Below are positions 35,624 through 44,077 of a stretch of 64,000 nt of DNA, piece after piece; within the stretch, counting starts at the first letter, position 1; each line of letters starts with the position of its first letter. The position numbers were made by a program, and so were the translations under genes. The stretch comes from Kibdelosporangium aridum (GTDB lineage: Bacteria; Actinomycetota; Actinomycetes; Mycobacteriales; Pseudonocardiaceae): assembly GCF_900176515.1 (NCBI RefSeq), contig NZ_FWXV01000011.1, forward strand, positions 310,001 to 374,000, in the 5' to 3' direction. The notes under the pieces are model-generated. The model was not told the origin of the DNA. It did not search any database and saw only the letters and a list, made by a program, of their open reading frames with translations.

Positions 35624-36607
35624 CTACAGCTCCGGTTCCTGGCGGCGGGTCATGACGAGCCAGAAGGCCGACACCGCAAGCACCACAACGAAGAACAATG
35701 TGGACGCAGCCGCGGCGGCGCCGCTGCGGAAGTCGGTGAACCCGATGTCGAAGACGTACTGCAGCAGCGAACGGGTCGCGAAGTTCGGGCCGCCCTGGGT
35801 CATGATGTACATCTGGTCGAACACCTTCAGCGAAGCGATCACCTGCAGCACCACGACCAGCGACGTGGTACGGGCCAGCAGCGGCACGGTGATCAGGCGG
35901 ATCTGCTGCCACGGTCCGGCGCCGTCGATGGCCGAGGCCTCGTACAGCTCACGCGGGATCTCCTGCAGACCAGCCAGGTACAGCACGAAGTTGAAGCCGA
36001 GTGTCCACCACACGGTGGTGATGGCCAACGACACCATCGCGAAGTCCGGATCGCCGAGCCAGTCCGGTTCGGCGAAGCCCAACGACGTCACCGCCTGGCT
36101 GAGCAAGCCGAGCTCCGGCGTGTACATCCAGATCCAGATGAGCGCGACGACCGCCGACGGCAGGATGTAGGGCAGGAAGAACGCCAGGCGGAAGAACCAC
36201 CGCGCCCGGCGAGCCCGCTCGGCGAGCAGTGCGAACACCAGCGCCAGCACGATGAGCGGCGGCGTGGTGAGGATCGTGAACCAGATCGTGTGCCACAGCG
36301 CCGACCAGAAGTCGCTGCTGGAAAGGGCTTCGGCGTAGTTGGCGAAGCCGGCGAACTCGCCGAGGCCCGGAGCGACCATGCTGGTGTGGAAAAAGCTCAT
36401 CACCAGGCCGTAGATGGCCGGCCCGACGATGAAAAGCAGGTACAGCCCGAGGAACGGGGCGAGGAACAACAGCGCCGGCCACCCGTGCCCGGACAACCGG
36501 TTCTCGCGCTTCGCGCCCCTCGGCGGACGCGTCGGGCCAGTGGTGCGCGGTTCGGTCCTCGCCGGTGTGACTGTTCCGGCTGGGCCGGTGGTTTCGGTGC
36601 TGGCCAC
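35624..36607 (-). CDS. Carbohydrate ABC transporter permease, MalF-type
   Basis: 327-aa CUT1 permease with six membrane helices after a 40-residue polar N-terminus. The EAA loop reads YEASAIDGAGPWQQIRLITVPLL. The GTG at 36607 is chosen because GAGGAGG lies about 6 nt upstream; the TTG at 36613 is too close to that site. It pairs with the MalG-type permease to form the channel of the arabinoside importer and is followed immediately by that gene. Confidence 0.91.
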   Translation of the reverse strand: MASTETTGPAGTVTPARTEPRTTGPTRPPRGAKRENRLSGHGWPALLFLAPFLGLYLLFIVGPAIYGLVMSFFHTSMVAPGLGEFAGFANYAEALSSSDFWSALWHTIWFTILTTPPLIVLALVFALLAERARRARWFFRLAFFLPYILPSAVVALIWIWMYTPELGLLSQAVTSLGFAEPDWLGDPDFAMVSLAITTVWWTLGFNFVLYLAGLQEIPRELYEASAIDGAGPWQQIRLITVPLLARTTSLVVVLQVIASLKVFDQMYIMTQGGPNFATRSLLQYVFDIGFTDFRSGAAAAASTLFFVVVLAVSAFWLVMTRRQEPEL

Positions 36608-36628
36608 GGCCAACCTCCTCGTTGCGGG

Positions 36629-37966
36629 TCACACCGGTGACGCGGTGGCAGCCAGAACGGCCAGCTTCGAGCGGATCTGTGCGACAGCGTCCACAGGCGA
36701 CATGTCGCCCGCCTCGACGGCGCCGACGGCCGAGCCCATGACGGTCTCGAAGTTCGACCCCGAACCGGAGTACCAGCCGGGCGGGTCGTAGACGGCGGAG
36801 GCGGCGGCCGCCGCGTACTGGGACTGCGGCGTGAGCTTCTGGTATGCCTCACTGGTGGCGACCGGTTGCCACGTCGGCACATGACCGCCCTGCGCCCACG
36901 TGAGGCTCTGGTCGAGCATCGACCGGACGAAGCCAAGCGCGCGGTCGAGCGCGGCACGATCCTGGTCGGGCCGCACCGGTAGCACGAGGGTGTGCGAGTC
37001 GGCCTGCACCGCGTACGGACCGCCAAAGACGTTGGGCACCAACGTCATGCTGAACGGCATCCCGGCCTCCTGGAAGGAAGAGACCTCCCACCCACCGTTG
37101 AGGTGGAATCCGGCCGCACCGCCTGCGAACAGCGCGATCGCACCCTGGTAGTCGATACTGCCGGGCATGAGTCCTTTCTCGACGGTAAGCACCCGCAGGT
37201 AGTCGAGCACCTGTTTGGCCTTGGCATCGTCCAGCACGATCCGGGTGCCGTCGTCGGCCAGCACCTCGCCGCCCAGTTGGGCATACAGGGTCTGGAAAAG
37301 CCGCCACGGCGCCGAGGAAGGGGACGTGATGCCGTGCGTCGCGCCGTACCGTCCCGTGACTTGCTTGACCTTGCTCAAGGCGTCCTGGAACGCGTCCGGG
37401 CCCTCGATCGGTTCAAGGTTTCCCTCGGCGTCGAGCAGGCCGGCCTGCTCGCAGATCTTCGTGTTGTAGAACAGCACGAACGGGTGCGTGTCGATCGGGA
37501 TCGCGTAGATCTTCCCGTCGACCAGACCGGCCTCCCACGCCCGCCGGGTGAACTTCTCGGCCGTCATGCCGTGCCGTTCCAGGTCTTCGGGATGCAACTG
37601 CTGCAGCAGGTTCCCCTGCACCAGGGTCTTTATCCGGCTCAGGTGCGCCGCCCCGACGTCGGGAGGGCGGTCGCCGACCGTGGAAAGCGCAAGCTTCGTG
37701 TAGTACGGATTGCCCCATGAGAGCGTGACGGACCGCAGTTCGATGTGGGGATTCGCCTTGCGGTACCCGTCTTCCATCTGGCGCATGCGGTCGCCGTCAC
37801 CACCGCCGAAGAGGTTCCAGTACGACACCGATGCGGCGTCGGGCGGTGCGTTGAGCAGGCCTGCGCCGACAGAGGAACAGCCTGCGGTCGTGAAGGCTCC
37901 CAGCAAAGTCGCTCTGAGCAGGTCGCGCCGGGTGAACGCTGATGGCGGTAAAAGCGGACCGTTCAT
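36629..37966 (-). CDS. Sugar-binding lipoprotein of a CUT1 ABC transporter
   Basis: 445-aa extracellular solute-binding protein (SBP_bac_1/8 type). The N-terminus TRRDLLRATLLGAFTTAGC combines a twin-arginine motif with a lipobox, so it is probably a Tat-exported lipoprotein. The mature part has typical features: YWNLFGGGDGDRMRQMEDGY, KIYAIPIDTHPFVLFYN and GGWEVSSFQEAGMPFSM. It binds sugar for the two downstream permeases. The gene begins 9 bp after the LacI-type repressor gene. Confidence 0.92.
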   Translation of the reverse strand: MNGPLLPPSAFTRRDLLRATLLGAFTTAGCSSVGAGLLNAPPDAASVSYWNLFGGGDGDRMRQMEDGYRKANPHIELRSVTLSWGNPYYTKLALSTVGDRPPDVGAAHLSRIKTLVQGNLLQQLHPEDLERHGMTAEKFTRRAWEAGLVDGKIYAIPIDTHPFVLFYNTKICEQAGLLDAEGNLEPIEGPDAFQDALSKVKQVTGRYGATHGITSPSSAPWRLFQTLYAQLGGEVLADDGTRIVLDDAKAKQVLDYLRVLTVEKGLMPGSIDYQGAIALFAGGAAGFHLNGGWEVSSFQEAGMPFSMTLVPNVFGGPYAVQADSHTLVLPVRPDQDRAALDRALGFVRSMLDQSLTWAQGGHVPTWQPVATSEAYQKLTPQSQYAAAAASAVYDPPGWYSGSGSNFETVMGSAVGAVEAGDMSPVDAVAQIRSKLAVLAATASPV

Positions 37967-37975
37967 TTCACCGTC

Positions 37976-38974
37976 CTAAGGGGACGAGGTGGACTCACGG
38001 ACGACAAGTTCGACAGGCAACAGGTCACGTGCGGGAATGCGCTTCCCGCCGATGCGGTCCAGCAGCAGGGTCGCCGCCCGTTCACCGGTCTCCTCGAACG
38101 GGATGCGCACGGTGGTCAGCGCTGGTACGAGGTAGCCGGCGAAGGACAAGTCATCGCAGCCCACGACGGAACAGTCGGCAGGCAACCGCAGGCCGCGCTC
38201 GTGCAACGCCTTGAGCACGCCCATGGCCATGACGTCGTTGTGCACGAAGACAGCCGTGATCGTCGGATCGCTGTCCAGCAGACGATGTGTCGCCGACCAA
38301 CCACCGTCATAGGTCCAATCCGCCTCGACGATCCGCCGTTCGGGCAGCGGTTGGCCCGCCGCACGCAGCGCCTCCCGGAACCCACGCATCCGGCGCTGCA
38401 CCACCTGCCGTCCCCGCGGACCGATGACCGTGCCGATCCGTTGGTGGCCAAGGCCGAGCAGGTGCTCGGCCGCCAGGGTCCCGGTCATCGCGTGATCAGA
38501 CCCGATCAACGGCACCCCGCCGCCGTGGATCCGGTTGATACTCACCACGGGCAACGGACCACGCAGCGCGGCACCGAGACTTGGCTCGTCCTCCAGCGAC
38601 GGCGCCGCCACCAGAATCCCGTCGACCCGATACTCCAACAGCTTGCGAACGGCCAGCTCAGCATCGATGTCGGCGTGCACGCTGCTGATGAGCGCACCAT
38701 GACCGCGGCTGGCCGCAGCACGCTGCGCAGCCAATACGAACTGCGAGACCGCCTGATCGGAGAAGTCATCCGCGAGCACGCCGATGGTGACCGATGCCTG
38801 CCGGACCAGCCCACGGGCCATCGCGTTGGGCACGTAACCAAGATCAGCAGCGGCACGCAGAATGCGCTCCCGCGTGCTCGGTGATGCCACCCGGGAGTGA
38901 CCGTTGAGCACCTTGCTCGCCGTCTGAAAGCTCACGCCCGCACGAGCCGCGACATCCTTGAGCGACACGTACAC
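37976..38974 (-). CDS. LacI-family transcriptional regulator of the arabinoside operon
   Basis: 332-aa repressor. The N-terminal LacI helix-turn-helix and hinge (VSLKDVAARAGVSFQTASKVLNG to about residue 60, hinge near YVPNAMARGLV) precede a periplasmic-binding-protein-like effector domain (IGVLADDFSDQAVSQFV; VFVHNDVMAMGVLKAL; VVGCDDLSFAGYL). It is the first gene of the transporter-GH51 operon, and a 12-bp palindrome 18 bp upstream of its start suggests autoregulation of the whole operon. The inducer is probably arabinose or an arabino-oligosaccharide. Confidence 0.92.
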   Translation of the reverse strand: MYVSLKDVAARAGVSFQTASKVLNGHSRVASPSTRERILRAAADLGYVPNAMARGLVRQASVTIGVLADDFSDQAVSQFVLAAQRAAASRGHGALISSVHADIDAELAVRKLLEYRVDGILVAAPSLEDEPSLGAALRGPLPVVSINRIHGGGVPLIGSDHAMTGTLAAEHLLGLGHQRIGTVIGPRGRQVVQRRMRGFREALRAAGQPLPERRIVEADWTYDGGWSATHRLLDSDPTITAVFVHNDVMAMGVLKALHERGLRLPADCSVVGCDDLSFAGYLVPALTTVRIPFEETGERAATLLLDRIGGKRIPARDLLPVELVVRESTSSP

Positions 38975-38992
38975 GGACGACCCCCAATGAGA

Positions 38993-39004
38993 GCGAACGT
39001 TCGC
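38993..39004. promoter_or_regulatory. LacI-type palindrome upstream of the arabinoside operon
   Basis: Perfect 12-bp palindrome GCGAACGTTCGC, 18 bp upstream of the LacI gene start. The central ACGT differs from the GCGC-centred boxes elsewhere in the window, consistent with recognition by this operon's own repressor. Confidence 0.65.
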
Positions 39005-39089
39005 CTAACTGTGCCCGTACGGACCTCGACCGTCAAGCACTGGCCGATCCGGGGTGGGCGAGGTCCGCGCCGTGTCCCTGCGGCGAAGA

Positions 39090-40424
39090 TCAACGGCGCG
39101 CCTGGGCGAACAGCCAGTCGATGACCACATCGTTCTCGTAGGTCTGTGCCCAAGAGAGGTGTGGATTGACGGGCGTGGTCCCCGCCGAGTAGCTGGTGAA
39201 CAGCACATGGCTGCCTGCCGCGCGGGCTTGCGCCAGCAACGTCCGGGACCGTGCTTCGAACTGTGCCTTCGGCAGGTTGTTGGCCCACTCGCCGCGGGTC
39301 ACCTTGGCACCTGCGGACTCGAGGGCGTTCATCAGCGTCCAGGTGCCAGGTTTGCCGAACCGGCCTTCCCGGTAGGGCACGACGGGGTCGTCGACGGAGT
39401 GGTCCGCCCACAGTGGAACGCCGGTGATTTTGTCCATTGCAGACACTTCACCCCATCCTGCTGTCGGCATGGCCGCGGCGAATTTGCCCGGGTACTTCGA
39501 CAACAGGCTGAAGATCCCGCGGCCACCGGAGGACAGCCCGACGAGATAGATCCGGCTGGTGTCGACCGGATACGAGGCGACGAATGTGTCGATGAGCTCG
39601 ACGGTCGCCGCCTGGACCCGTGCGTCGGTCCAGTCGGTGCCGTCGGGACCTTCCATCGGACGGGGCAACGGGATCTGGGGTGACAGCACGAATGCCGGGT
39701 GCTTGCGCTGCCGTTCCGGCTTGGCGAACGTCACCGCGACCCGGTTGCCCGTCAGCTGGATCATGTTGTTGTCGGCAACCTCACCACCGCCGTGCAAAGT
39801 GATCACAAGCGGGTACCGGCCGGAGTTCCCAGGGTGAAAAGACCTGAAGGCCAACCGGAACCCAGCGGAATCGGTGAACGAGCCCGCGGTGAAGTCGTCG
39901 ACAACAGGGTTGATGACATCGTCGTTGCGGACCGCGAGTGGGCTCGCCGCAAGGACAATGTCGCCGCGTGGAGTCGCGATGTCGGCCACTTGACGGATGT
40001 CGTACGCCCGGTCAAGCTGGAACGGGTCCGCGTTGGAGGCACGGGCGTTGGCATCCGCCTGGTCCAGCTCGACGATCAGATATTCGCCTGGCCGGCCTCG
40101 ATCAGCCACGTCAGGCGCGATGTTCGGATAGACCCGGGTCACGGTCCGGGGTGCTCTCGTCCCGCCGACGGTGGCGGTGACCTGAAACGCGGACGGCGGA
40201 ATCGTGCCACCGCGAAGGTCGATGCGACCGGTAGTCCGGATCGCCACCGCGACCACGCGCCAGTTGTCCCGTGGCGTGACAGCAGTGATGAGATGGGCTC
40301 GTACGAGCATGGAACGGCGGGGCGTCGCGAGCGGTTCCTGCGCGGCAACGGCTGGTCCCGCGATTGGTGCGCCGACCGTGCCCGCGGCCAAGGTCAATGC
40401 CGCGCGTCTGGAGATCCTTCTCAT
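39090..40424 (-). CDS. Tat-exported esterase with N-terminal Ig-like domain
   Basis: 444-aa secreted alpha/beta hydrolase. The Tat signal MRRISRRAALTLAAG is followed by an immunoglobulin-like domain (about 40-180), then a CE1/prolyl-oligopeptidase-like catalytic domain: ITLHGGGEVADNN (oxyanion), VGLSSGGRGIFSLL (nucleophile Ser) and an Asp in DHSVDDPVVPY. It probably acts as a carbohydrate or feruloyl esterase. The ATG at 40424 has GAGGGATC upstream. Repeated GATGC/GCATC elements near 40504-40528, in its upstream region, may be regulatory but are weak. Confidence 0.85.
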   Translation of the reverse strand: MRRISRRAALTLAAGTVGAPIAGPAVAAQEPLATPRRSMLVRAHLITAVTPRDNWRVVAVAIRTTGRIDLRGGTIPPSAFQVTATVGGTRAPRTVTRVYPNIAPDVADRGRPGEYLIVELDQADANARASNADPFQLDRAYDIRQVADIATPRGDIVLAASPLAVRNDDVINPVVDDFTAGSFTDSAGFRLAFRSFHPGNSGRYPLVITLHGGGEVADNNMIQLTGNRVAVTFAKPERQRKHPAFVLSPQIPLPRPMEGPDGTDWTDARVQAATVELIDTFVASYPVDTSRIYLVGLSSGGRGIFSLLSKYPGKFAAAMPTAGWGEVSAMDKITGVPLWADHSVDDPVVPYREGRFGKPGTWTLMNALESAGAKVTRGEWANNLPKAQFEARSRTLLAQARAAGSHVLFTSYSAGTTPVNPHLSWAQTYENDVVIDWLFAQARR

Positions 40425-40580
40425 GATCCCTCGTCTCGTCGCCGGGCGATGGGCAACCATGAGTGTGGGACCGCAAGATGTCCGTGGTCCACGATCAGTA
40501 TCCGATGCATTGATGCGTTGAAAGCATCGATCCCACCCTTCAGGAGTCCTTGTTGTCCACAGTAGACGTGGCGGAGTGCG

Positions 40581-41393
40581 TCAGGCGTTGTCGGCCAGCA
40601 GGTTGGTGAAGAAGTCCACGATCTGCGGTCGTGTCCCCGCGGCGCTGTGGCCCACCCCGGGGACCACGACCTTCTTGACCGCTATGCCTTGCAGGTTCAG
40701 GCTTTCGGCCAGCCGGTCGAGGCGCTCCGGACGGCTGTGCCCGGGATGGCCCATGGCGGCCAGGTCGGCCCGCCCGTCGTCATCGCCTCCGACGACGAGC
40801 AGCACCGGCACCCGAGCGACCGCTTCAAGATCCACCGTGATCGCGAACCGCTGCCGGGTGTCGCCAATGCCTTCCGGCCAGGCAAGCGAGTCGTCGAGCA
40901 GGGTCACGCTGCCGGGTGCGCTGACCGCGACGGCGGCGACCCGGTCCGGATGGAGGTAGAGGAAGCGGTGCGCGAACTGGCCACCGCCGGAGTGCCCGCA
41001 CAGCAGCACGGGGTCGACGTCGGCGTTCCACCGCAACCGGACCTGTTCCAGGATGTCGAGCAACACCAGGTCGAACCGGATGCCACGAGCGTCCATGAAC
41101 TTGTAGTTGTGCACGTCGTCCGGGTCGCCGATGCCGACAGGGAACAGTGGTGTCACGACGATGACGTTGTGGCGCTGGGCGAAGGGAATGAAACCCTCGC
41201 GCAGTTCTCCGACATTGCGGCCGGTGCCGTGCACGGCCACCACGACGGACAGTCTGGTCTCAGGAGTCCAACCCGTGGGTACGTAGACGCAGTAGCTGCA
41301 ACGCGGCTCGCTCGGTGCGACGAAGAAGGGTGTGCGTTTGGTCAGCAGCCGTCGGCCGGGGTGTGTGGCGGGCAGGTCAGCGACACGGATCAC
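40581..41393 (-). CDS. Alpha/beta hydrolase at the end of the AtuA-type operon
   Basis: 270-aa cytoplasmic hydrolase. Oxyanion region VAVHGTGRNVGELR, nucleophile elbow CGHSGGGQFAHR, acidic residue in VVGGDDDGRADL and final histidine in VPGVGHSAAG. The GTG at 41393 overlaps the stop codon of the restored DUF4387 frame by 4 bp (GTGA), which supports that frame being the true end of the upstream gene. It probably cleaves an ester or lactone intermediate of the pathway encoded by this operon; the compound is unknown. Confidence 0.85.
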   Translation of the reverse strand: MIRVADLPATHPGRRLLTKRTPFFVAPSEPRCSYCVYVPTGWTPETRLSVVVAVHGTGRNVGELREGFIPFAQRHNVIVVTPLFPVGIGDPDDVHNYKFMDARGIRFDLVLLDILEQVRLRWNADVDPVLLCGHSGGGQFAHRFLYLHPDRVAAVAVSAPGSVTLLDDSLAWPEGIGDTRQRFAITVDLEAVARVPVLLVVGGDDDGRADLAAMGHPGHSRPERLDRLAESLNLQGIAVKKVVVPGVGHSAAGTRPQIVDFFTNLLADNA

Positions 41394-41724
41394 GAGGTCT
41401 TCCCGCGACGGCCAACAACCGGCATCCGCGCGAGCGGGACGTGGTGCTGTCCCGCGTGGATGTCGCGGTCCCGCAGCGAGCCCTGGCTGACCGGGCGGGG
41501 AAAGGAGATCTTCACGACGTTGAGCGAGGGGATCCGGAACATCTGGACCGTTTCTCCTCCACCCGGTAGAGATCCGCGATCACGCGCTCGTTCAGGAAGG
41601 ACTCGTCCGCAGCGATCCGGTAGCCCTCGGCATCACGCATGAAGAGTTCCATGGTGACCCAGAACGGACCGGCGTTCTTCGAGCGGACCTCGATGGCGAG
41701 ATCCGCGAGGGTGGTCTCATGCAC
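41390..41724 (-). pseudogene. DUF4387-family gene with an apparent 1-bp frameshift
   Basis: The first frame (GTG at 41724) reads VHETTLADLAIEVRSKNAGP and onward to ADLYRVEE, the N-terminal two thirds of a DUF4387 protein, then turns to nonsense and stops at 41512. The continuation of the family pattern, ETVQMFRIPSLNVVKISFPR, then GDxDIHAGQHHVPL-like sequence, is in another frame and ends at 41390. A single missing base near 41550-41560 would rejoin them. DUF4387 proteins partner DUF1446/AtuA proteins, and the upstream gene is one, overlapping by 8 bp. This is a recent mutation, a sequencing error or, less likely, programmed frameshifting. Confidence 0.8.
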
Positions 41725-43099
41725 GGGTCTTCTCCCCCATCTCGGTCCGGAACAGGCTGGTGGGACTGGCGCAGTCAACGACGTGGTTCAGCACGAACTC
41801 ATACGCCGCACCGCGTTCGACCTCGGCGGGTGAGGACGCGAACGCGAAGCTCGGCAGGTAGGCCATTTCCGGTGTCGGCAGGTGCAGCATCAGCGGGTTG
41901 GCGACCTTCGCGACCGCCGTGGCGGTCGCCTGGTCGGGCGCGTTTACGAGCAACATGACGCCTACTTCGCGCGGCGGCCCGCTTTCCGGCTCGAGGTCGT
42001 CCAGCACTGCGTTGTGGCCGTAGAGACGGAGATCGAAGGCGTACTCGTCGTCCGCCAGCCCCAACGTCTGGCCCACCCGTTGCCTGATCATCGTGCGCAT
42101 CAGGTCCGCCCAGGCGTCGATGTCCGCGAGGACGATCGGGTCTCGCACCGCCGAGAACGACATGGTCTCGTAGCCGGTGATCCGGGCGCCTTCCAGCTTG
42201 ATCGTGTACTGGTCGGCGTTGTGGAACGTCGAACCCTCGACGCGGACGATCCGGTCGTCGACCGCGGTGTACCGCGCGTCGCGAACGTTGAGGGTGCCAG
42301 CGGGCTCCCGCATCTCGAACGGGTTCGCGGTCTCGTAAAGCATGTGGGCGGCGACCGAGATCGGCGTGCACGACACGGTGGGGTCGAGCGGTTCGATGGT
42401 GAAGCCGTCGGCGTCGATGGTGGCGAGAACCCCGCCCGCGCGCGGGTTGCTGGTGCACTGGCCACCGCACTCGACGATCTTGGCGGCGTGCCACGTCGGC
42501 CCGGCGGGCATCCCCTTCATCAGCGGGTAGGCGGCCGCCACCGCGGTGTCGGTGGCGCGGCCGGCGAGCACGACCTGGGCGCCGGCGCGGAGTGCCTCGA
42601 CGATCGGCTCGTGGCCCATCGCTCCGACGATGTGGGTGCAGCTCTCGAGTGTCTCCGCCCGCAACTCCCCCAGCGGTGGCAGTGGGTGGATCCGGCCCGC
42701 GTCGAGGTGTTCCTTCAAGTCGGTCGCGTTCTGCTCGCTGTAGATCCTCGCGACCTTGAGGTCCAGGCCCTCCTCGGCCATCACCTCGGCGGCGATGGCA
42801 GCAACCCAGTCGACGCCGCTGTCGGTTCCGCTCGTGCCGCAGGAGCCGATAATCACAGGGATACCCGCGGCGGAGGCGGCCGTCAGCAGGCTACGCAGGT
42901 CGCGCGCCACTGCCTTGGCCGTCGTCTTGGGCGTCGCCGACCCGAGGTAGTAGGGGCCGGAATCCGTGGACCCGGCGTCAAGGCTGATGACGTCGGCACC
43001 CAGTGCGATGCCGCGCTCGATCGTCGCGTGGTCCCAACCGGCACCGAGCATGCCGCTCGGCGACAGGATCCGGACCGACTCGACCCGTTGGCTGTGCAT
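41717..43099 (-). CDS. Acyclic-terpene-utilisation AtuA family protein (DUF1446)
   Basis: 460-aa protein of the DUF1446/AtuA family. The N-terminus VRILSPSGMLGAGWDHATIERGIALGADVISLDAGSTDSGPYYLG is diagnostic, as are IIGSCGTSGTDSGVDW and VLAGRATDTAVAAAYPL. Family members occur in catabolic operons for acyclic terpenes and other acids, with undefined biochemistry. Its gene overlaps DUF4387 downstream and lies 18 bp after a hydroxyacid dehydrogenase gene. The combination suggests degradation of a hydroxy- or branched acid taken up by the MFS carrier. Confidence 0.9.
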   Translation of the reverse strand: MHSQRVESVRILSPSGMLGAGWDHATIERGIALGADVISLDAGSTDSGPYYLGSATPKTTAKAVARDLRSLLTAASAAGIPVIIGSCGTSGTDSGVDWVAAIAAEVMAEEGLDLKVARIYSEQNATDLKEHLDAGRIHPLPPLGELRAETLESCTHIVGAMGHEPIVEALRAGAQVVLAGRATDTAVAAAYPLMKGMPAGPTWHAAKIVECGGQCTSNPRAGGVLATIDADGFTIEPLDPTVSCTPISVAAHMLYETANPFEMREPAGTLNVRDARYTAVDDRIVRVEGSTFHNADQYTIKLEGARITGYETMSFSAVRDPIVLADIDAWADLMRTMIRQRVGQTLGLADDEYAFDLRLYGHNAVLDDLEPESGPPREVGVMLLVNAPDQATATAVAKVANPLMLHLPTPEMAYLPSFAFASSPAEVERGAAYEFVLNHVVDCASPTSLFRTEMGEKTRA

Positions 43100-43117
43100 A
43101 TTCCTCTTCTCTGCGTG

Positions 43118-44077
43118 TCAGTTGACCGGGAACTGTGGCCGGCCTTCCAGTGCTGCCACGACTTCCTCCGCTCCTCGGCGGCCTGCGGCGGCGCGTGCTT
43201 CTGCCGTTTGCCCTGCCATGTGGGAGTAGATGACGATGCCGTCCACGCCGCGTAGCGGGCTGCTGGGCGCAAGCGGCTCCTCGCACACGACGTCTAGCGC
43301 GGCGCCCGCGATCTCCCCCGCGCGCACGGCCGCGACGAGCGCGTCCTCGTCGACGATGGGGCCACGTGCGGTGTTGATCAGCAGTGCCGTCGGCTTCATC
43401 CGCTTGAACGCCGATTCATCCAGCAGGCCGCGGGTCCGTTCGGTGAGCGCGGTGTGCACCGAGACGTAGTCGGAGGTGGCCAGAAGCTCAGGCAGAGCTA
43501 CAAACCGGACCTCGGGATCGCTCCGCAACTGGGTCGGCACGTTGGTGGTGCAGACGACGCTCATGCCGAACGCGCGTGCCAATGGCACCACTGCCCGTGC
43601 TGATGCCCCGTAGCCGATGAGTCCGAGCGTTGAGCCGCGCAGTTCGTGTCCGTCCTCGCGTGGCCAATTCCCTTGTGCCACGCCTTGCGCGGACTGCACG
43701 AGACGTCGGGCTCCCGCGAGCAGCAGACCGACGGTGTACTCCGCCACAGCGTTGGCGTTGATACCGGGCAGGTTGCTCACCGTGATGCCGAACCGAGTTG
43801 CAGCGGCGACGTCGATCGAGTCGTAGCCCACGCCTGTCCGCACGATGGCGCGCAACCGTGGTGCACGGGCAAGAACGCCTCCTGTCAGCGGTTCGTTGGC
43901 GACCAGCGCCGCGTCGATCCCGGCGAGGGCTGCCACGAGTTGAGCGGGGTCACGCCGACCAACCATGGGCAGGTGCACGGTTTCCAGCCCTGACCGTCTC
44001 AAGAACAGGTCGACGTCGTCACCGGGACGCAGGTAGTCCGTGGTGATCAGGACGCGAGGCACGTCTTTCTCGCTCAC
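43118..44077 (-). CDS. D-2-hydroxyacid dehydrogenase (NAD-dependent)
   Basis: 319-aa oxidoreductase converting a 2-hydroxyacid to a 2-keto acid or the reverse. The D-isomer-specific family is shown by the substrate-domain motif AIVRTGVGYDSIDVAAA, the Rossmann loop GLIGYGASARAVVPLARAFG, the second motif LINTARGPIVDEDALVAAV and a late histidine in VIYSHMAGQTAEAR. The GTG at 44077 overlaps the MFS stop codon by 4 bp (GTGA), so translation is coupled to the transporter. The substrate is probably the imported acid or its derivative. Confidence 0.9.
   Translation of the reverse strand: MSEKDVPRVLITTDYLRPGDDVDLFLRRSGLETVHLPMVGRRDPAQLVAALAGIDAALVANEPLTGGVLARAPRLRAIVRTGVGYDSIDVAAATRFGITVSNLPGINANAVAEYTVGLLLAGARRLVQSAQGVAQGNWPREDGHELRGSTLGLIGYGASARAVVPLARAFGMSVVCTTNVPTQLRSDPEVRFVALPELLATSDYVSVHTALTERTRGLLDESAFKRMKPTALLINTARGPIVDEDALVAAVRAGEIAGAALDVVCEEPLAPSSPLRGVDGIVIYSHMAGQTAEARAAAGRRGAEEVVAALEGRPQFPVN

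Noticed and set aside
40504-40528. Repeated GATGC/GCATC elements upstream of the Tat-exported esterase
   Set aside because: Only 5-bp arms; too short and irregular to call an operator.
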